DNA from: Bacteroidota bacterium
GTDB lineage: Bacteria > Bacteroidota > Bacteroidia > 2-12-FULL-35-15
Assembly (NCBI GenBank): GCA_947449315.1
Contig: CANFRC010000001.1
Span: forward strand, 1 to 64,000
Length of the DNA stretch: 64,000 bases
Reading direction: 5' to 3'
Under the pieces are notes generated by a model, which had not been told where the DNA came from, did no database searches, and saw only the letters and a list, made by a program, of their open reading frames with translations. Position numbers and translations under genes: made by a program. Positions 8,821 to 17,368 of this stretch are shown here, one piece after another; position 1 is the stretch's first letter, and the number at the start of each line of letters is the position of its first letter.

Positions 8821-9471
8821 ATGACAAACGACACATATCGGCACAAAGGTTTACGCAGGCAATTAGCATCCTTATTAAAGGAGAAAGGAATAGAAAATGC
8901 GTCAGTTTTAACAGCAATTGAGACCGTTCCACGTCATTTGTTTTTAAATAGCTCATTTATAGAACGTGCTTATGAAGATATAGCATTCCCAATTGGGTCG
9001 GGACAAACCATTTCAAGACCACATACTGTTGCTTTTCAAACGGAATTGCTCGAACTTAAAAAAGGGGAGAAGGTTTTGGAAATAGGTACTGGTTCGGGCT
9101 ACCAAACAAGCGTTTTGCTGGAAATGGGTGCTAAAGTATACACAATTGAGCGTCAAAAAGCACTTTTCGACCTTACCAAAACATTTTTGCCAACTATTGG
9201 ATATAATCCTAAGTTCTTTTATGGCGATGGGTACAAAGGGTTACCTGTTTTTGCTCCTTTTGATAAAATCATTATAACGGCGGGTGCACCCATTATCCCC
9301 GATGCACTTTTGGATCAGTTAAAGATTGGTGGAATAATGGTTATTCCGCTTGGAGATGCAGTGCAGGTAATGACCTTGATAAAAAAGGTAGCCAATAAAA
9401 AGTTTGAAAAAGTGGAATATGGGGAGTTTCGATTTGTTCCATTATTAGAGAACAAGGAGTGGGGGGATTAA
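8821..9471 (+). CDS. pcm: Protein-L-isoaspartate O-methyltransferase
   Basis: 216 residues, the normal bacterial length. It methylates isoaspartyl residues in damaged proteins with S-adenosylmethionine and so starts their repair. Visible motifs are VPRHLF, the active-site segment PIGSGQTISRPHTVAF (about 59-74), the SAM-binding VLEIGTGSGYQTSVL, and the C-terminal PLGDAVQVMTLI. No signal peptide. It is divergent from the oxidoreductase and stands alone. Confidence 0.94.
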   Translation: MTNDTYRHKGLRRQLASLLKEKGIENASVLTAIETVPRHLFLNSSFIERAYEDIAFPIGSGQTISRPHTVAFQTELLELKKGEKVLEIGTGSGYQTSVLLEMGAKVYTIERQKALFDLTKTFLPTIGYNPKFFYGDGYKGLPVFAPFDKIIITAGAPIIPDALLDQLKIGGIMVIPLGDAVQVMTLIKKVANKKFEKVEYGEFRFVPLLENKEWGD

Positions 9472-9538
9472 AGGTTATGAACAATTTACTGTTTAAAACA
9501 ACTAAATTGTTAATAACTTATATCGTTGAAAAATGTAT

Positions 9539-9546
9539 TATCTTTG
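9539..9546 (+). promoter_or_regulatory. Candidate -7 box for the outer-membrane protein gene
   Basis: TATCTTTG matches TAnnTTTG and lies 55 bases before the ATG at 9602. No TTG occurs at the usual distance of about 19 bases, so the upstream element is weak or absent. The leader is A-rich, as in strongly expressed Bacteroidota genes. Confidence 0.5.
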
Positions 9547-9601
9547 TAGCACTGAATTTTAATTATTACAAATCAATTATTTAAACTAAACAACAAAAAC
9601 T

Positions 9602-10528
9602 ATGAAAAAATCAGTATTAGTAATTGCTTTAGCACTTGGCGTAACAGGTGCTTTTGCGCAAGATTTAACATCAAAAAAAGGTGAGCCAATTTTACCAGAG
9701 TCTGGTGATTGGGCTATCAGTATGGATGCAACTCCTATCTTTAGCTTTGTAGGAAATGCATTTAACGGTAACACAGGTAATGCTGCTCCAGGGGTAAATT
9801 GGTTGAATGGTAACCAAACAATCATCGGAAAAAAATTCATCGATGAGAAAAGCGCTTACAGAGCTTTAGTAAGATTAGCGTTTACTAACCAAACGTACAA
9901 AAACATGGTTGTCGATAACTCAATCGTTACTGCAGCAGTTTTCCCAGCTACAGATGCTTTGGTTCAGGATAAATTAAAAGTGAGAAATACAACAATTGGT
10001 TTAGGTGTTGGTAAAGAGTGGAGAAGAGGAAAAACGCGTTTGCAAGGGTATTATGGTGCTGACGCGATGATATGGATCGCTAGCTCTTCTAACAAATTTG
10101 AATACGCTAACACAATGTCAGCTACAACTGGTTCAGGAACAACAACACTTCCAACAACAACAGATTTTTCTACTCCATTAGGTGGTGGTTATGCTTCTTC
10201 AGGTGTTCCTTCTCGTACAATATCTTCAAAATCAGGAATGACTTTTGGGTTAGGTGTTCGTGGTTTTATTGGAGCTGAATACTTCATCTTCCCTAAAATT
10301 GCAATCGGTGCAGAATACGGTTGGGGATTAGGTTTCCAAGTTCAAGGTAAAGGTAAAACTTCAACTGAAAAGCAAGGTGGATCACCAAACCAAGTAGCAA
10401 CAATCGAAACAGAAACTGCTGGTAACTCTAAATTTGGTTTCGATACAGATTTAAACCAAGGAACTATTTTTGGTTTCAGAGGTTCTAACACTGGAACAGG
10501 TTCATTAAGAGTAACTTTCCACTTCTAG
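9602..10528 (+). CDS. Probable outer-membrane beta-barrel protein
   Basis: 308 residues. A clear signal peptide (KKSVLVIALALGVTGAFAQ) is followed by alternating amphipathic strands with many Gly, Thr and aromatic residues, ending in a barrel-like last strand (SLRVTFHF) with a terminal Phe. A Thr/Ser-rich segment near residue 175-200 looks like an extracellular loop. Stand-alone transcription unit with a TAnnTTTG promoter element and a strong terminator; the use of GGT and GTT codons is consistent with high expression. No transport specificity can be read from the sequence. Confidence 0.75.
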   Translation: MKKSVLVIALALGVTGAFAQDLTSKKGEPILPESGDWAISMDATPIFSFVGNAFNGNTGNAAPGVNWLNGNQTIIGKKFIDEKSAYRALVRLAFTNQTYKNMVVDNSIVTAAVFPATDALVQDKLKVRNTTIGLGVGKEWRRGKTRLQGYYGADAMIWIASSSNKFEYANTMSATTGSGTTTLPTTTDFSTPLGGGYASSGVPSRTISSKSGMTFGLGVRGFIGAEYFIFPKIAIGAEYGWGLGFQVQGKGKTSTEKQGGSPNQVATIETETAGNSKFGFDTDLNQGTIFGFRGSNTGTGSLRVTFHF

Positions 10529-10549
10529 TAAGTTGAAATTATACGAAAC

Positions 10550-10579
10550 AAAAAATCCCGCTTCTAGCGGGATTTTTTG
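10550..10579. terminator. Bidirectional terminator
   Basis: The arms AAAAAATCCCGCT (10550-10562) and AGCGGGATTTTTT (10566-10578) enclose a 3-base loop. It is shared by the outer-membrane protein gene and the convergent pseudouridine synthase gene. Confidence 0.92.
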
Positions 10580-10581
10580 TT

Positions 10582-11115
10582 TTATGACAATAGTAAAAAA
10601 AGCGTTGCTACTTCATCCTCCGTCAGCTCCCTCCATTCTCCTAATTTTAAATTACCTAATTTAATATTCATTATTCGTACTCGTTGTAATTTTAAGACCT
10701 GATAATCTAATGCATTGCACATTCTCCGGATCTGTCTGTTCAAGCCTTGTTTTAGCGTGATTCTGAAAATACGTTTGGCATTTGGCTCTGCTTTTATTTT
10801 ACATGGTTTTGTTGTTGCTTCTCCAATATTTACTCCTTGTGCCATTTGCTTTAGAAATTGATTTCGTAGGGGAAGGTTAAGTGTTACGATGTATTCCTTT
10901 TCGTGTTCAAAGTTGGGGTGAATAATTTTGTTGATGATTGCTCCATTATTTGTCAGTAATAGCAGTCCTTCCGAATCTTTATCCAATCGACCGACAGGTA
11001 AAATATTTTCCTTGTGATTGATGGCATCAATAATATTCCCCTCTATTTTTTCTGTTGTACAAACAATTCCAGCGGGTTTATTGTATGCGATATAAATAAA
11101 TTTATGTTCTTCCAT
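10582..11115 (-). CDS. rRNA pseudouridine synthase, RsuA/RluE/RluF family
   Basis: 177 residues. It isomerises a specific uridine in ribosomal RNA. The catalytic motif GRLDKDSEGLLLLTN (Asp in RLD) is near residue 42-56, with KPAGIVCT before it and the family's QGLNRQIRRMC near residue 124. It lacks the N-terminal S4 RNA-binding domain of RsuA, RluB and RluF, so in architecture it is closest to RluE, although databases may call such proteins RluF. The target base cannot be assigned. Terminated by the hairpin it shares with the outer-membrane protein gene. Confidence 0.88.
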   Translation of the reverse strand: MEEHKFIYIAYNKPAGIVCTTEKIEGNIIDAINHKENILPVGRLDKDSEGLLLLTNNGAIINKIIHPNFEHEKEYIVTLNLPLRNQFLKQMAQGVNIGEATTKPCKIKAEPNAKRIFRITLKQGLNRQIRRMCNALDYQVLKLQRVRIMNIKLGNLKLGEWRELTEDEVATLFLLLS

Positions 11116-11169
11116 TTTTAATATTTCAGCAAATGTAATTTGTAAATGATGGTATATGAAATAAATTTT

Positions 11170-11177
11170 TACATTTG
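11170..11177 (+). promoter_or_regulatory. Candidate -7 box for the cobalamin-riboswitch transcript
   Basis: TACATTTG matches TAnnTTTG and ends 8 bases before the riboswitch core, which places transcription start at its 5' edge. An inverted copy (CAAATGTA, 11130-11137) faces the divergent pseudouridine synthase gene. Neither has a clear -33 TTG at the usual spacing. Confidence 0.55.
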
Positions 11178-11184
11178 TCCGCTT

Positions 11185-11352
11185 TTGGTCCCTTCCATTA
11201 TTGGGAGGGTTAAAAGGGAATCAGGTGTGAATCCTGGACATTTCCCGATGCTGTAAGTTCATTTTTAGTTTTTAACATTCAAAGCCACTGTCCGCTCACG
11301 CGGATGGGAAGGCGTTAAAAAACAGAACAAGTCAGAAGACCTGCCATTTGCA
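11185..11352 (+). promoter_or_regulatory. Cobalamin (AdoCbl-type) riboswitch
   Basis: The conserved core is readable in order: GGTCCC, TTAAAAGGGAATCAGGTG, a TGTAAG segment, AAAGCCACTG, GGGAAGGCG and the B12 box AAGTCAGAAGACCTGCC (11329-11345). This is the standard order of the cobalamin aptamer. It lies 113 bases before a BtuB-type receptor gene. The region after it holds a small hairpin (GTTAT at 11395-11399, ATAAC at 11404-11408) and a pyrimidine-rich stretch that may form the expression platform. By family precedent, bound cobalamin should lower expression of the two downstream genes. Confidence 0.95.
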
Positions 11353-11464
11353 AATATTCAATGCTTTCGGGTAAAGAGCTAAGAATGGAAACAGGTTATT
11401 TTTATAACAATCCTATCCGTTCCCCTTTTTACTCCTTTTATGTACATTTTAAAAATATTTAAAA

Positions 11465-13669
11465 ATGAAAAAGGAGAAAATCTTCATCGTATCAAGCGCA
11501 ATAGTATTGCTGGCGCTAAGTGTTTCTGCGCAAGATTCATTAAAGAACAAACAACTTTCTGAAGTAGTGGTTTCTGCAACACGCAGTGAGAGGAACATCA
11601 CTGATATTGGTCGCAGTATTTCTGTGATCACCTCTGACGACATCAAAAAATCGGGTGCAACCTCTATGGCAGAACTGCTTAGCCAACAAGAAGGAATGTA
11701 TGTTGTTGGAGCTGGACAAAACCCGGGTATGACCTCCAGTATTTTTACGCGCGGAGCAAATAGCAATCAGACAGTCGTCTTAATTGATGGGGTCAGGATA
11801 ACTGATCCATCAGCGATCAATAACTCGATTGATGTTAGTGAATTATCATTAGCAAACATTGACAAGATCGAAATTGTCAGAGGATCACACAGCATATTAT
11901 ACGGCTCTTCTGCAATTGGTGGGGTTGTGAATATTATCACAAAAAAATCTGCTAAGCCTGGATTGTCCGCAGATGTTGCATTAACAGCTGGAACCTTTGG
12001 TAAAAACACATCCGAGATTACTGAAAATGTGTATTTGAATTATGCCCTTAAAAATGGTTTTTACGCGAGCGCTGAGGTGATGAACACGGATGTCAAGGGG
12101 TTGAATGCGACTGTGGATACCGTCACAACCTCTTCCGCATATAAATATGATAATAGGAGCGATGGCTTTTCAAAGCTGGATTGGGTGGCAAAAACGGGGT
12201 TTCAGAATAAAAAACTTGATGTATATGCTTCCTACAAACAAACTCAACAGCTAGCTGATATTGATAAATCAGCCTATAAAGATGACGACAACTATACAGT
12301 GGCATTTAAAAGAAGTTTGTTTACCTATGGCGCTTCCTATAAGTTGAGTGAGAAATTTAATTTTGGTTTGATTGGTGGAATGTCTGCTATGAAAAGAACA
12401 GCCATTGACGATTCGTCAACAATTGATGCAGCTGGAACATACGATAAAACCTATAATAAAGGAGTGTATGAAGGAAAAATAATGAGCAATGAATTGCAAG
12501 CAAATTATATGATCAAAGGGTTGAATATTGTTCTTGGAGCAGGTTTGTATAGTGAAGGGATGAAGGCAAATACGAGCTACTTGTATTATAATCAATGGGG
12601 ATTTCCACCCAGTTACGTTGATTTAAAAACATCCACCGATTCCATTAACCCTGCGTCAACCACTTCCACTATTTTTTTGCATACAGATATAGGAGGTGAA
12701 CTTTTTAATGAAAAACTAAAGTGCCTGAATCTATCAGGTGGTCTAAGAGTTAGCAATCACAATGTGTTTGGGACAAATCTAACATATGAGATCAATCCTT
12801 CAGTAAAAGTTGTAGAGGGTGGATTGTTGTATTTTACCTATGCCACCGGTTACAATGCCCCTTCGTTATATCAACTATATGATGCCACAAAGTATGTTAC
12901 CTGGGATACTCAAATCACAAATGGCTTAACAAGAGGGAACAAAAAACTATCTCCTGAAAGCTCCAAAACGTTTGAGATCGGTTATAAACAGAAGATCAAT
13001 GATGTTACATTCTCTGTCGCCTATTTTAATACATGTGTCGATCATGTGATTGAATATGTGTACTTATGGGATAAAAATATAGGCATTGATACTTTAGGTC
13101 AAAATTTTGGAAGAGACGATTATAGAGGTGATACATATATTAATATTGGGAAGATGACGACACAAGGTGTGGAGTTTGGCTTCAGTTCAAAAGTGTCAGA
13201 ACAATTATCAGTGTCTGCAAATGTAATTTTGGTGAATGGTAAATTACACTATTCACCCAGCGATATTGACACATCTCAAACACATGGAGATCATGTTCAG
13301 ATTTTTGGTAACGGTGCATTTATTTCAAATAAGGAAGTTGAAACACTTGGTTTGTCTCGTAGACCGAGTACAGCGAATATTTCAATTACATATATGCCGA
13401 TTAAAAAAATTGCTTTAAGGGCCGATGTTCGTTACGTGGGATCAAGAGGTGATGTTTATTACGAATCAAGCCTTGGACCTTATGGTGCACTAGGAACAGT
13501 GTCTGTTGAACAATATACATTGTTTGATCTATCCCTTCGAACAGCAATTTATAAAGGATTTTCGGCAAACCTTAGCGTATCCAATTTGTTGGATAAAAAA
13601 TATTACGAAATAAACGGCTTTACAACTCGTGGCAGGGGAGTTTATTTAACATTGCATTATACTTTATGA
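11465..13669 (+). CDS. btuB: TonB-dependent cobalamin receptor (BtuB type)
   Basis: 734 residues. An outer-membrane receptor, predicted to import cobalamin or other corrinoids using TonB energy. A signal peptide ends LALSVSAQ; a TonB-box-like LSEVVVSATRSER follows, then the plug domain (VVLIDGVRI, LANIDKIEIVRGSHSILYGSSAIGGV) and a barrel of about 570 residues with the family motifs NKKLSPESSKTFEIGYK and a C-terminal strand GVYLTLHYTL. The upstream riboswitch supports the substrate. Its stop overlaps the next start in ATGA, so translation is probably coupled. Confidence 0.93.
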   Translation: MKKEKIFIVSSAIVLLALSVSAQDSLKNKQLSEVVVSATRSERNITDIGRSISVITSDDIKKSGATSMAELLSQQEGMYVVGAGQNPGMTSSIFTRGANSNQTVVLIDGVRITDPSAINNSIDVSELSLANIDKIEIVRGSHSILYGSSAIGGVVNIITKKSAKPGLSADVALTAGTFGKNTSEITENVYLNYALKNGFYASAEVMNTDVKGLNATVDTVTTSSAYKYDNRSDGFSKLDWVAKTGFQNKKLDVYASYKQTQQLADIDKSAYKDDDNYTVAFKRSLFTYGASYKLSEKFNFGLIGGMSAMKRTAIDDSSTIDAAGTYDKTYNKGVYEGKIMSNELQANYMIKGLNIVLGAGLYSEGMKANTSYLYYNQWGFPPSYVDLKTSTDSINPASTTSTIFLHTDIGGELFNEKLKCLNLSGGLRVSNHNVFGTNLTYEINPSVKVVEGGLLYFTYATGYNAPSLYQLYDATKYVTWDTQITNGLTRGNKKLSPESSKTFEIGYKQKINDVTFSVAYFNTCVDHVIEYVYLWDKNIGIDTLGQNFGRDDYRGDTYINIGKMTTQGVEFGFSSKVSEQLSVSANVILVNGKLHYSPSDIDTSQTHGDHVQIFGNGAFISNKEVETLGLSRRPSTANISITYMPIKKIALRADVRYVGSRGDVYYESSLGPYGALGTVSVEQYTLFDLSLRTAIYKGFSANLSVSNLLDKKYYEINGFTTRGRGVYLTLHYTL

Positions 13670-14379
13670 TGCGTCTAAAAGAAAAATGTATTTTTTGTTG
13701 GAGCGGAGGAAAAGACTCCGCTCTGGCGTTATACAAAGTGTTGCAATCAAACAAGTATGAAGTTGTTGCTTTACTTACTACACTAAATGCTCCATTTAGT
13801 CGAGTTTCCATGCATGGTGTTCGTGAAGAATTATTAGAAAAGCAAGCTGAATCAATTGGTTTGCCTTTGATAAAAATGTATGTAAGTGAAGGAACCAATT
13901 CAGAATATGAATCGGAGATGGAGTCAATACTTTTAAAATATAAAGTTCAAGGAGTTACGAAAGTCATTTTCGGTGACATCTTTCTTAAAGACCTTCGGAA
14001 GTACAGAGAAAACAATTTGTTGAAAGTAGGATTGGTTGCCGAATTTCCATTGTGGATGAGGGATACAAAAGAATTGATTCAGGAGTTTTTAGGTCTGGAT
14101 TTCAAAACAATCGTTTGTTGCGTGAATGATTCATATTTAAATGAAAACAATGTAGGAGTGGAGATCGATGAAGAATTTATAAAAAAATTACCTAAGGAAG
14201 TAGACCCTTGCGGAGAAAACGGCGAGTATCATTCGTTTTGTTATTCAGGACCTATCTTTAAAAAACAAATAAACTTCGCTTTGGGAGAAAAAGTATATAA
14301 ACCTCTTGGGAAAAGCGTGTCAGAAGAAAAAAGTGAATCTACAAAAGGATTTTGGTACAGTGATTTGATACCAATTTAG
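13666..14379 (+). CDS. PP-loop ATPase of the Dph6/diphthine-ammonia ligase-like family
   Basis: 237 residues. The PP-loop SGGKDSALAL near residue 14 binds ATP for adenylation. The rest matches the Dph6-type domain, including VSMHGVREELLEKQAE, KVIFGDIFLKDLRKYRE and the C-terminal DPCGENGEYHSFCYSGP. In eukaryotes and archaea Dph6 amidates diphthine on EF2, but bacteria lack diphthamide, so the bacterial proteins do something else. It overlaps btuB by ATGA and shares its cobalamin riboswitch, so a role in corrinoid handling, such as an amidation or activation step, is a reasonable guess. Substrate unknown. Confidence 0.85.
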   Translation: MMRLKEKCIFCWSGGKDSALALYKVLQSNKYEVVALLTTLNAPFSRVSMHGVREELLEKQAESIGLPLIKMYVSEGTNSEYESEMESILLKYKVQGVTKVIFGDIFLKDLRKYRENNLLKVGLVAEFPLWMRDTKELIQEFLGLDFKTIVCCVNDSYLNENNVGVEIDEEFIKKLPKEVDPCGENGEYHSFCYSGPIFKKQINFALGEKVYKPLGKSVSEEKSESTKGFWYSDLIPI

Positions 14380-14406
14380 GAATAACAATTTATTGGAAGT
14401 TAATTC

Positions 14407-15540
14407 TTACAAACTTTCTTCGACCAATTGAGCTACTTCTTCGCCAACTAAACTGCCGATAGCAACACCCATTCCGCCCATTCTCACAGCACAGAAAACA
14501 TTTTTACTTACACATTGCACAATACTTTTTTTTGAAGGACCTACACCCATTATTCCGCTCCATCGCATGTCAATGGTGTGTTTTGTATTTGGTAAGATCA
14601 TTGTTTTTAATAACTCTTCCAGCTTATTTTGCACTAATTGCGTTAACCCGAAGGCAGTAGTTTCTTCAGTAACAAAGTCTAGATTTCTTCCACCCCCAAA
14701 CAGAACACGATTGCCAATATTTCTAAAATAATAATAGCCGCTGTTATAATGGAATGTACCTTTTAGTTTCAGTTCTTTAATTGGATGAGTTATCAAAACC
14801 TGTGCTCGGGCAGGTGCTACAGAATAATTAGGTAGAAATTGTTTTGCAAATCCATTTGTTGCAATGATTAAACGGTTGCAGGTAATATTTATTCCACTTG
14901 ACGAATGAATGATAACACCCTTATGTGTTTCATTAATTTCGGTTACCTCATATCCGTTAATTATTTCTACACCTAAATTGCGAACTTTAGCAATAAGTGC
15001 TGAGATCATTTTCCCAGTATCTATTTGTGCTTCCGCGGTGTTGTTAATCATGTGTTTTACATTTTTAAATCCGAATTTTTTTATAGAATCATCGGCATTT
15101 TTATAAACGGCTCTTTTGCCAATTATTTTTCCGGTTTGCTTATTTAAATAATCGAGCATTGAATTGCATTCTGAAAAACTTTTTTTAGAATCGAACACTT
15201 CATAACCTCCCCAATTGTGAAAATCAATTGCTTTGTCACCTAAATTTTTTCTAAGCCGGATCAATCCATTCCATCTTTTTTCAACCAGTGAAAAGACCTC
15301 CTCTTCCGAATTTGCCTTTAGGTCATCTAGCAGTTCAGAAGGGCTTCCAAAGCAAGCAAAACCAGCGTTTTTAGAGCTTGCTCCCATTGGCAATATGCCA
15401 CGTTCGAGGATGATTATCTTTAAATTTTTATTCTTCTTTTTTAAATTTAATGCAGCATTCAAACCCACAATACCACTGCCTATTATGGCGACATCTATGT
15501 TGTTAAAAAATGTGTTTTGTTCCCAGTAACTTAAATTCAT
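14407..15540 (-). CDS. FAD-dependent oxidoreductase (DAO family)
   Basis: 377 residues. The N-terminal dinucleotide-binding motif VAIIGSGIVGLNAAL, an Arg/Gly-rich second motif (ERGILPMGASSKNAGF), the family's FGGGRNLDF near residue 283 and the C-terminal FAD-binding MGVGPSKKSIVQ and RMGGMGVAIGSLVGEE segments place it in the glycine/D-amino-acid oxidase group. It should oxidise an amine or amino acid with transfer of electrons to oxygen or a carrier. No signal peptide. The amine substrate is not determinable. Single gene; no clear promoter motif upstream. Confidence 0.88.
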   Translation of the reverse strand: MNLSYWEQNTFFNNIDVAIIGSGIVGLNAALNLKKKNKNLKIIILERGILPMGASSKNAGFACFGSPSELLDDLKANSEEEVFSLVEKRWNGLIRLRKNLGDKAIDFHNWGGYEVFDSKKSFSECNSMLDYLNKQTGKIIGKRAVYKNADDSIKKFGFKNVKHMINNTAEAQIDTGKMISALIAKVRNLGVEIINGYEVTEINETHKGVIIHSSSGINITCNRLIIATNGFAKQFLPNYSVAPARAQVLITHPIKELKLKGTFHYNSGYYYFRNIGNRVLFGGGRNLDFVTEETTAFGLTQLVQNKLEELLKTMILPNTKHTIDMRWSGIMGVGPSKKSIVQCVSKNVFCAVRMGGMGVAIGSLVGEEVAQLVEESL

Positions 15541-15795
15541 GATAATAACATCGTTATGTTTTTTTCAATATAAAATCATATGCGAAATTAAGCAAATTAA
15601 AATAATGGCTAAAAAGCTCGTTAGGCAATATGTTCGGTATGCAAAAAATGAAACAAACAAATGGAAGAAAACTTTCGATTTTAGGCATTTTTTCACCATA
15701 TTTGCTAAGCAATTTATAAGCTAATATTTGTAACTGCAAATCAAGTTGTAAATACAATTCTTCACTTAAATTATATATAATCACAAGAATAATTA

Positions 15796-16449
15796 ATGAC
15801 ATCTCATTTTTTAAAAACAGGGCTTTCAATTTTATTGATTTGTTTCTATTCTTCACATTCTTTTTCTCAGGATATTTATTCAAGTAAGGAATCGTCTCGG
15901 TTCTCTTTTACTGCAGGTATGACAAGTACTACTTTATTAAAAGATACTTTTGGATATAAGCCGGGTATATTATGCAATGGAGGATTTATGTATAGTTTGG
16001 CAATATCAGAAAAATTCAATGTCGTAGGAAATCTTCTATATACCGGAAAGTCATTAAAAAACGATTCTCCAATAATTAAATACCGGTATTTTTATATTGA
16101 TCTACCAATTTATTTGCAATATCAGTTAAGTGACAATATTAGGCTAAATCTTGGCGGGCAATATTCATGGTTTACAAATTCCAAGGCGATTGTCATAGAT
16201 GGTTCCAATTCAACAGGTGTAAATGTTGAAAAGTCTGGGAGCTTAAAAGAGAGCGATTATGGTTTTTTGGCAGGAGCAGAGATCGATCTAAATCACGCTA
16301 TATCATTGGCTGCACGTTACACTCTCTCAGGGTCTACATTTTTTGAGATGAATAAAATTAATTTTGGTGTATTTCAATTTTCATTTAATTATTTAATTTA
16401 CAGCTCTCACAAAAAAAATTTCTCGAGAACAAAAACTGAAAATCAATGA
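15796..16449 (+). CDS. Outer-membrane beta-barrel protein (PorT-like)
   Basis: 217 residues. After a signal peptide (SILLICFYSSHSFSQ) come alternating strands matching the Bacteroidota OMP_b-brl type: FSFTAGMTSTT, MYSLAISEKFNVVGNLLYTGKS, FYIDLPIYLQYQL, IRLNLGGQYSWF, YGFLAGAEIDL and a last strand FGVFQFSFNYLIY. The IDLPIYLQY motif is common in this family. It probably spans the outer membrane; function unknown. Its stop overlaps the next start (ATGA), so the two are likely coupled. Confidence 0.78.
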   Translation: MTSHFLKTGLSILLICFYSSHSFSQDIYSSKESSRFSFTAGMTSTTLLKDTFGYKPGILCNGGFMYSLAISEKFNVVGNLLYTGKSLKNDSPIIKYRYFYIDLPIYLQYQLSDNIRLNLGGQYSWFTNSKAIVIDGSNSTGVNVEKSGSLKESDYGFLAGAEIDLNHAISLAARYTLSGSTFFEMNKINFGVFQFSFNYLIYSSHKKNFSRTKTENQ

Positions 16450-17345
16450 GAGCAATTGGATTGCTTTTGCTGCCAGCGTTATTGGCAACTCTGAATTCTT
16501 GCAATAACACTAATGCAAATTCCCAGCATATAGTAATTGCATGTCCAGCATCCAGTGTAACTTCTTTTACATCAAATAATATATATTGTTGGAAAGATAA
16601 TTATGATTCTAAGAATGCGATAATAAACCGTATTCCATGTCCTGAAGGATATAAAAGAGTGGAAGCTAAGGAAGGTTCTTTCGCCAATTGGCTTCGTTTT
16701 TTGCCACTGAAAATAGGGAATCCTGATGTGCATTTATACAACGGAGAATTAAAAAAATATCAAAGTGGCCATGCGGCAGTTTTGGATATTGATGTGGGTA
16801 ATAAAGATCTTCAGCAATGTGCAGATGCAGTGATGCGGATGCGTGCGGAATATTTGTATTCAAAAAAGGATTTTGAAAACCTTCATTTTAATTTTACTAG
16901 TGGAAATACTGTTGGGTTTAATAAGTGGTCAAGTGGCTACAGAACGGTAATAAAAGGAAATGAAGTTTCGTGGGTGCTTTCAGCGCTTAAAGATGATTCT
17001 TATAAAACATTTAAAGGGTATATGAATGTCATCTTTAGTTATTGCGGAACATCTTCATTGAGTAAAGAGTTAAAGCCTGTTGCATTAAAAAAGATTGAAA
17101 TTGGCGATGTGTTTATTTTTGGCGGATTTCCTGGTCATGCCGTTTTAGTGGTTGATATGTGTGAAAACGAAAAAACGGGAGATCAATTATTTCTGATCCA
17201 GCAAAGTTATATGCCTGCTCAGGACATCCATCTTCTTAAAAATTTTAATAATGCAGCCTTTAGTCCATGGTACAGTATCAATTTTGAAGGTGATCTTAAA
17301 ACTCCTGAGTGGACATTTAGCAAAGATCAGTTGATGGGCTGGTGA
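16446..17345 (+). CDS. DUF4846 lipoprotein
   Basis: 299 residues. The lipobox LNSC (about residue 19) predicts a lipid anchor. The DUF4846 hallmarks are present: FANWLRFLPLK, VHLYNGELK, AVLDIDVGNKDLQQCADAVM, MRAEYLY, FTSGNTVGFNKW and IGDVFIFGGFPGHAVLVVDM. The last of these, a Gly-Asp followed by Gly-His-Ala-Val, resembles the catalytic His region of NlpC/P60- or CHAP-like folds, so an amidase or peptidase role is possible but unproven. The family has no established function. Translationally coupled to the barrel protein upstream, so they may act together at the outer membrane. Confidence 0.85.
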   Translation: MRAIGLLLLPALLATLNSCNNTNANSQHIVIACPASSVTSFTSNNIYCWKDNYDSKNAIINRIPCPEGYKRVEAKEGSFANWLRFLPLKIGNPDVHLYNGELKKYQSGHAAVLDIDVGNKDLQQCADAVMRMRAEYLYSKKDFENLHFNFTSGNTVGFNKWSSGYRTVIKGNEVSWVLSALKDDSYKTFKGYMNVIFSYCGTSSLSKELKPVALKKIEIGDVFIFGGFPGHAVLVVDMCENEKTGDQLFLIQQSYMPAQDIHLLKNFNNAAFSPWYSINFEGDLKTPEWTFSKDQLMGW

Positions 17346-17368
17346 AAAAATAAATGTAATTGATGTGT

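Noticed and set aside
15605-15724. 39-codon ORF (MAKKLVRQYVRYAKNET...) in the gap before the barrel-protein gene
   Set aside because: The A-rich context before its ATG is suggestive, but I see no family resemblance, no terminator and no conserved pattern.
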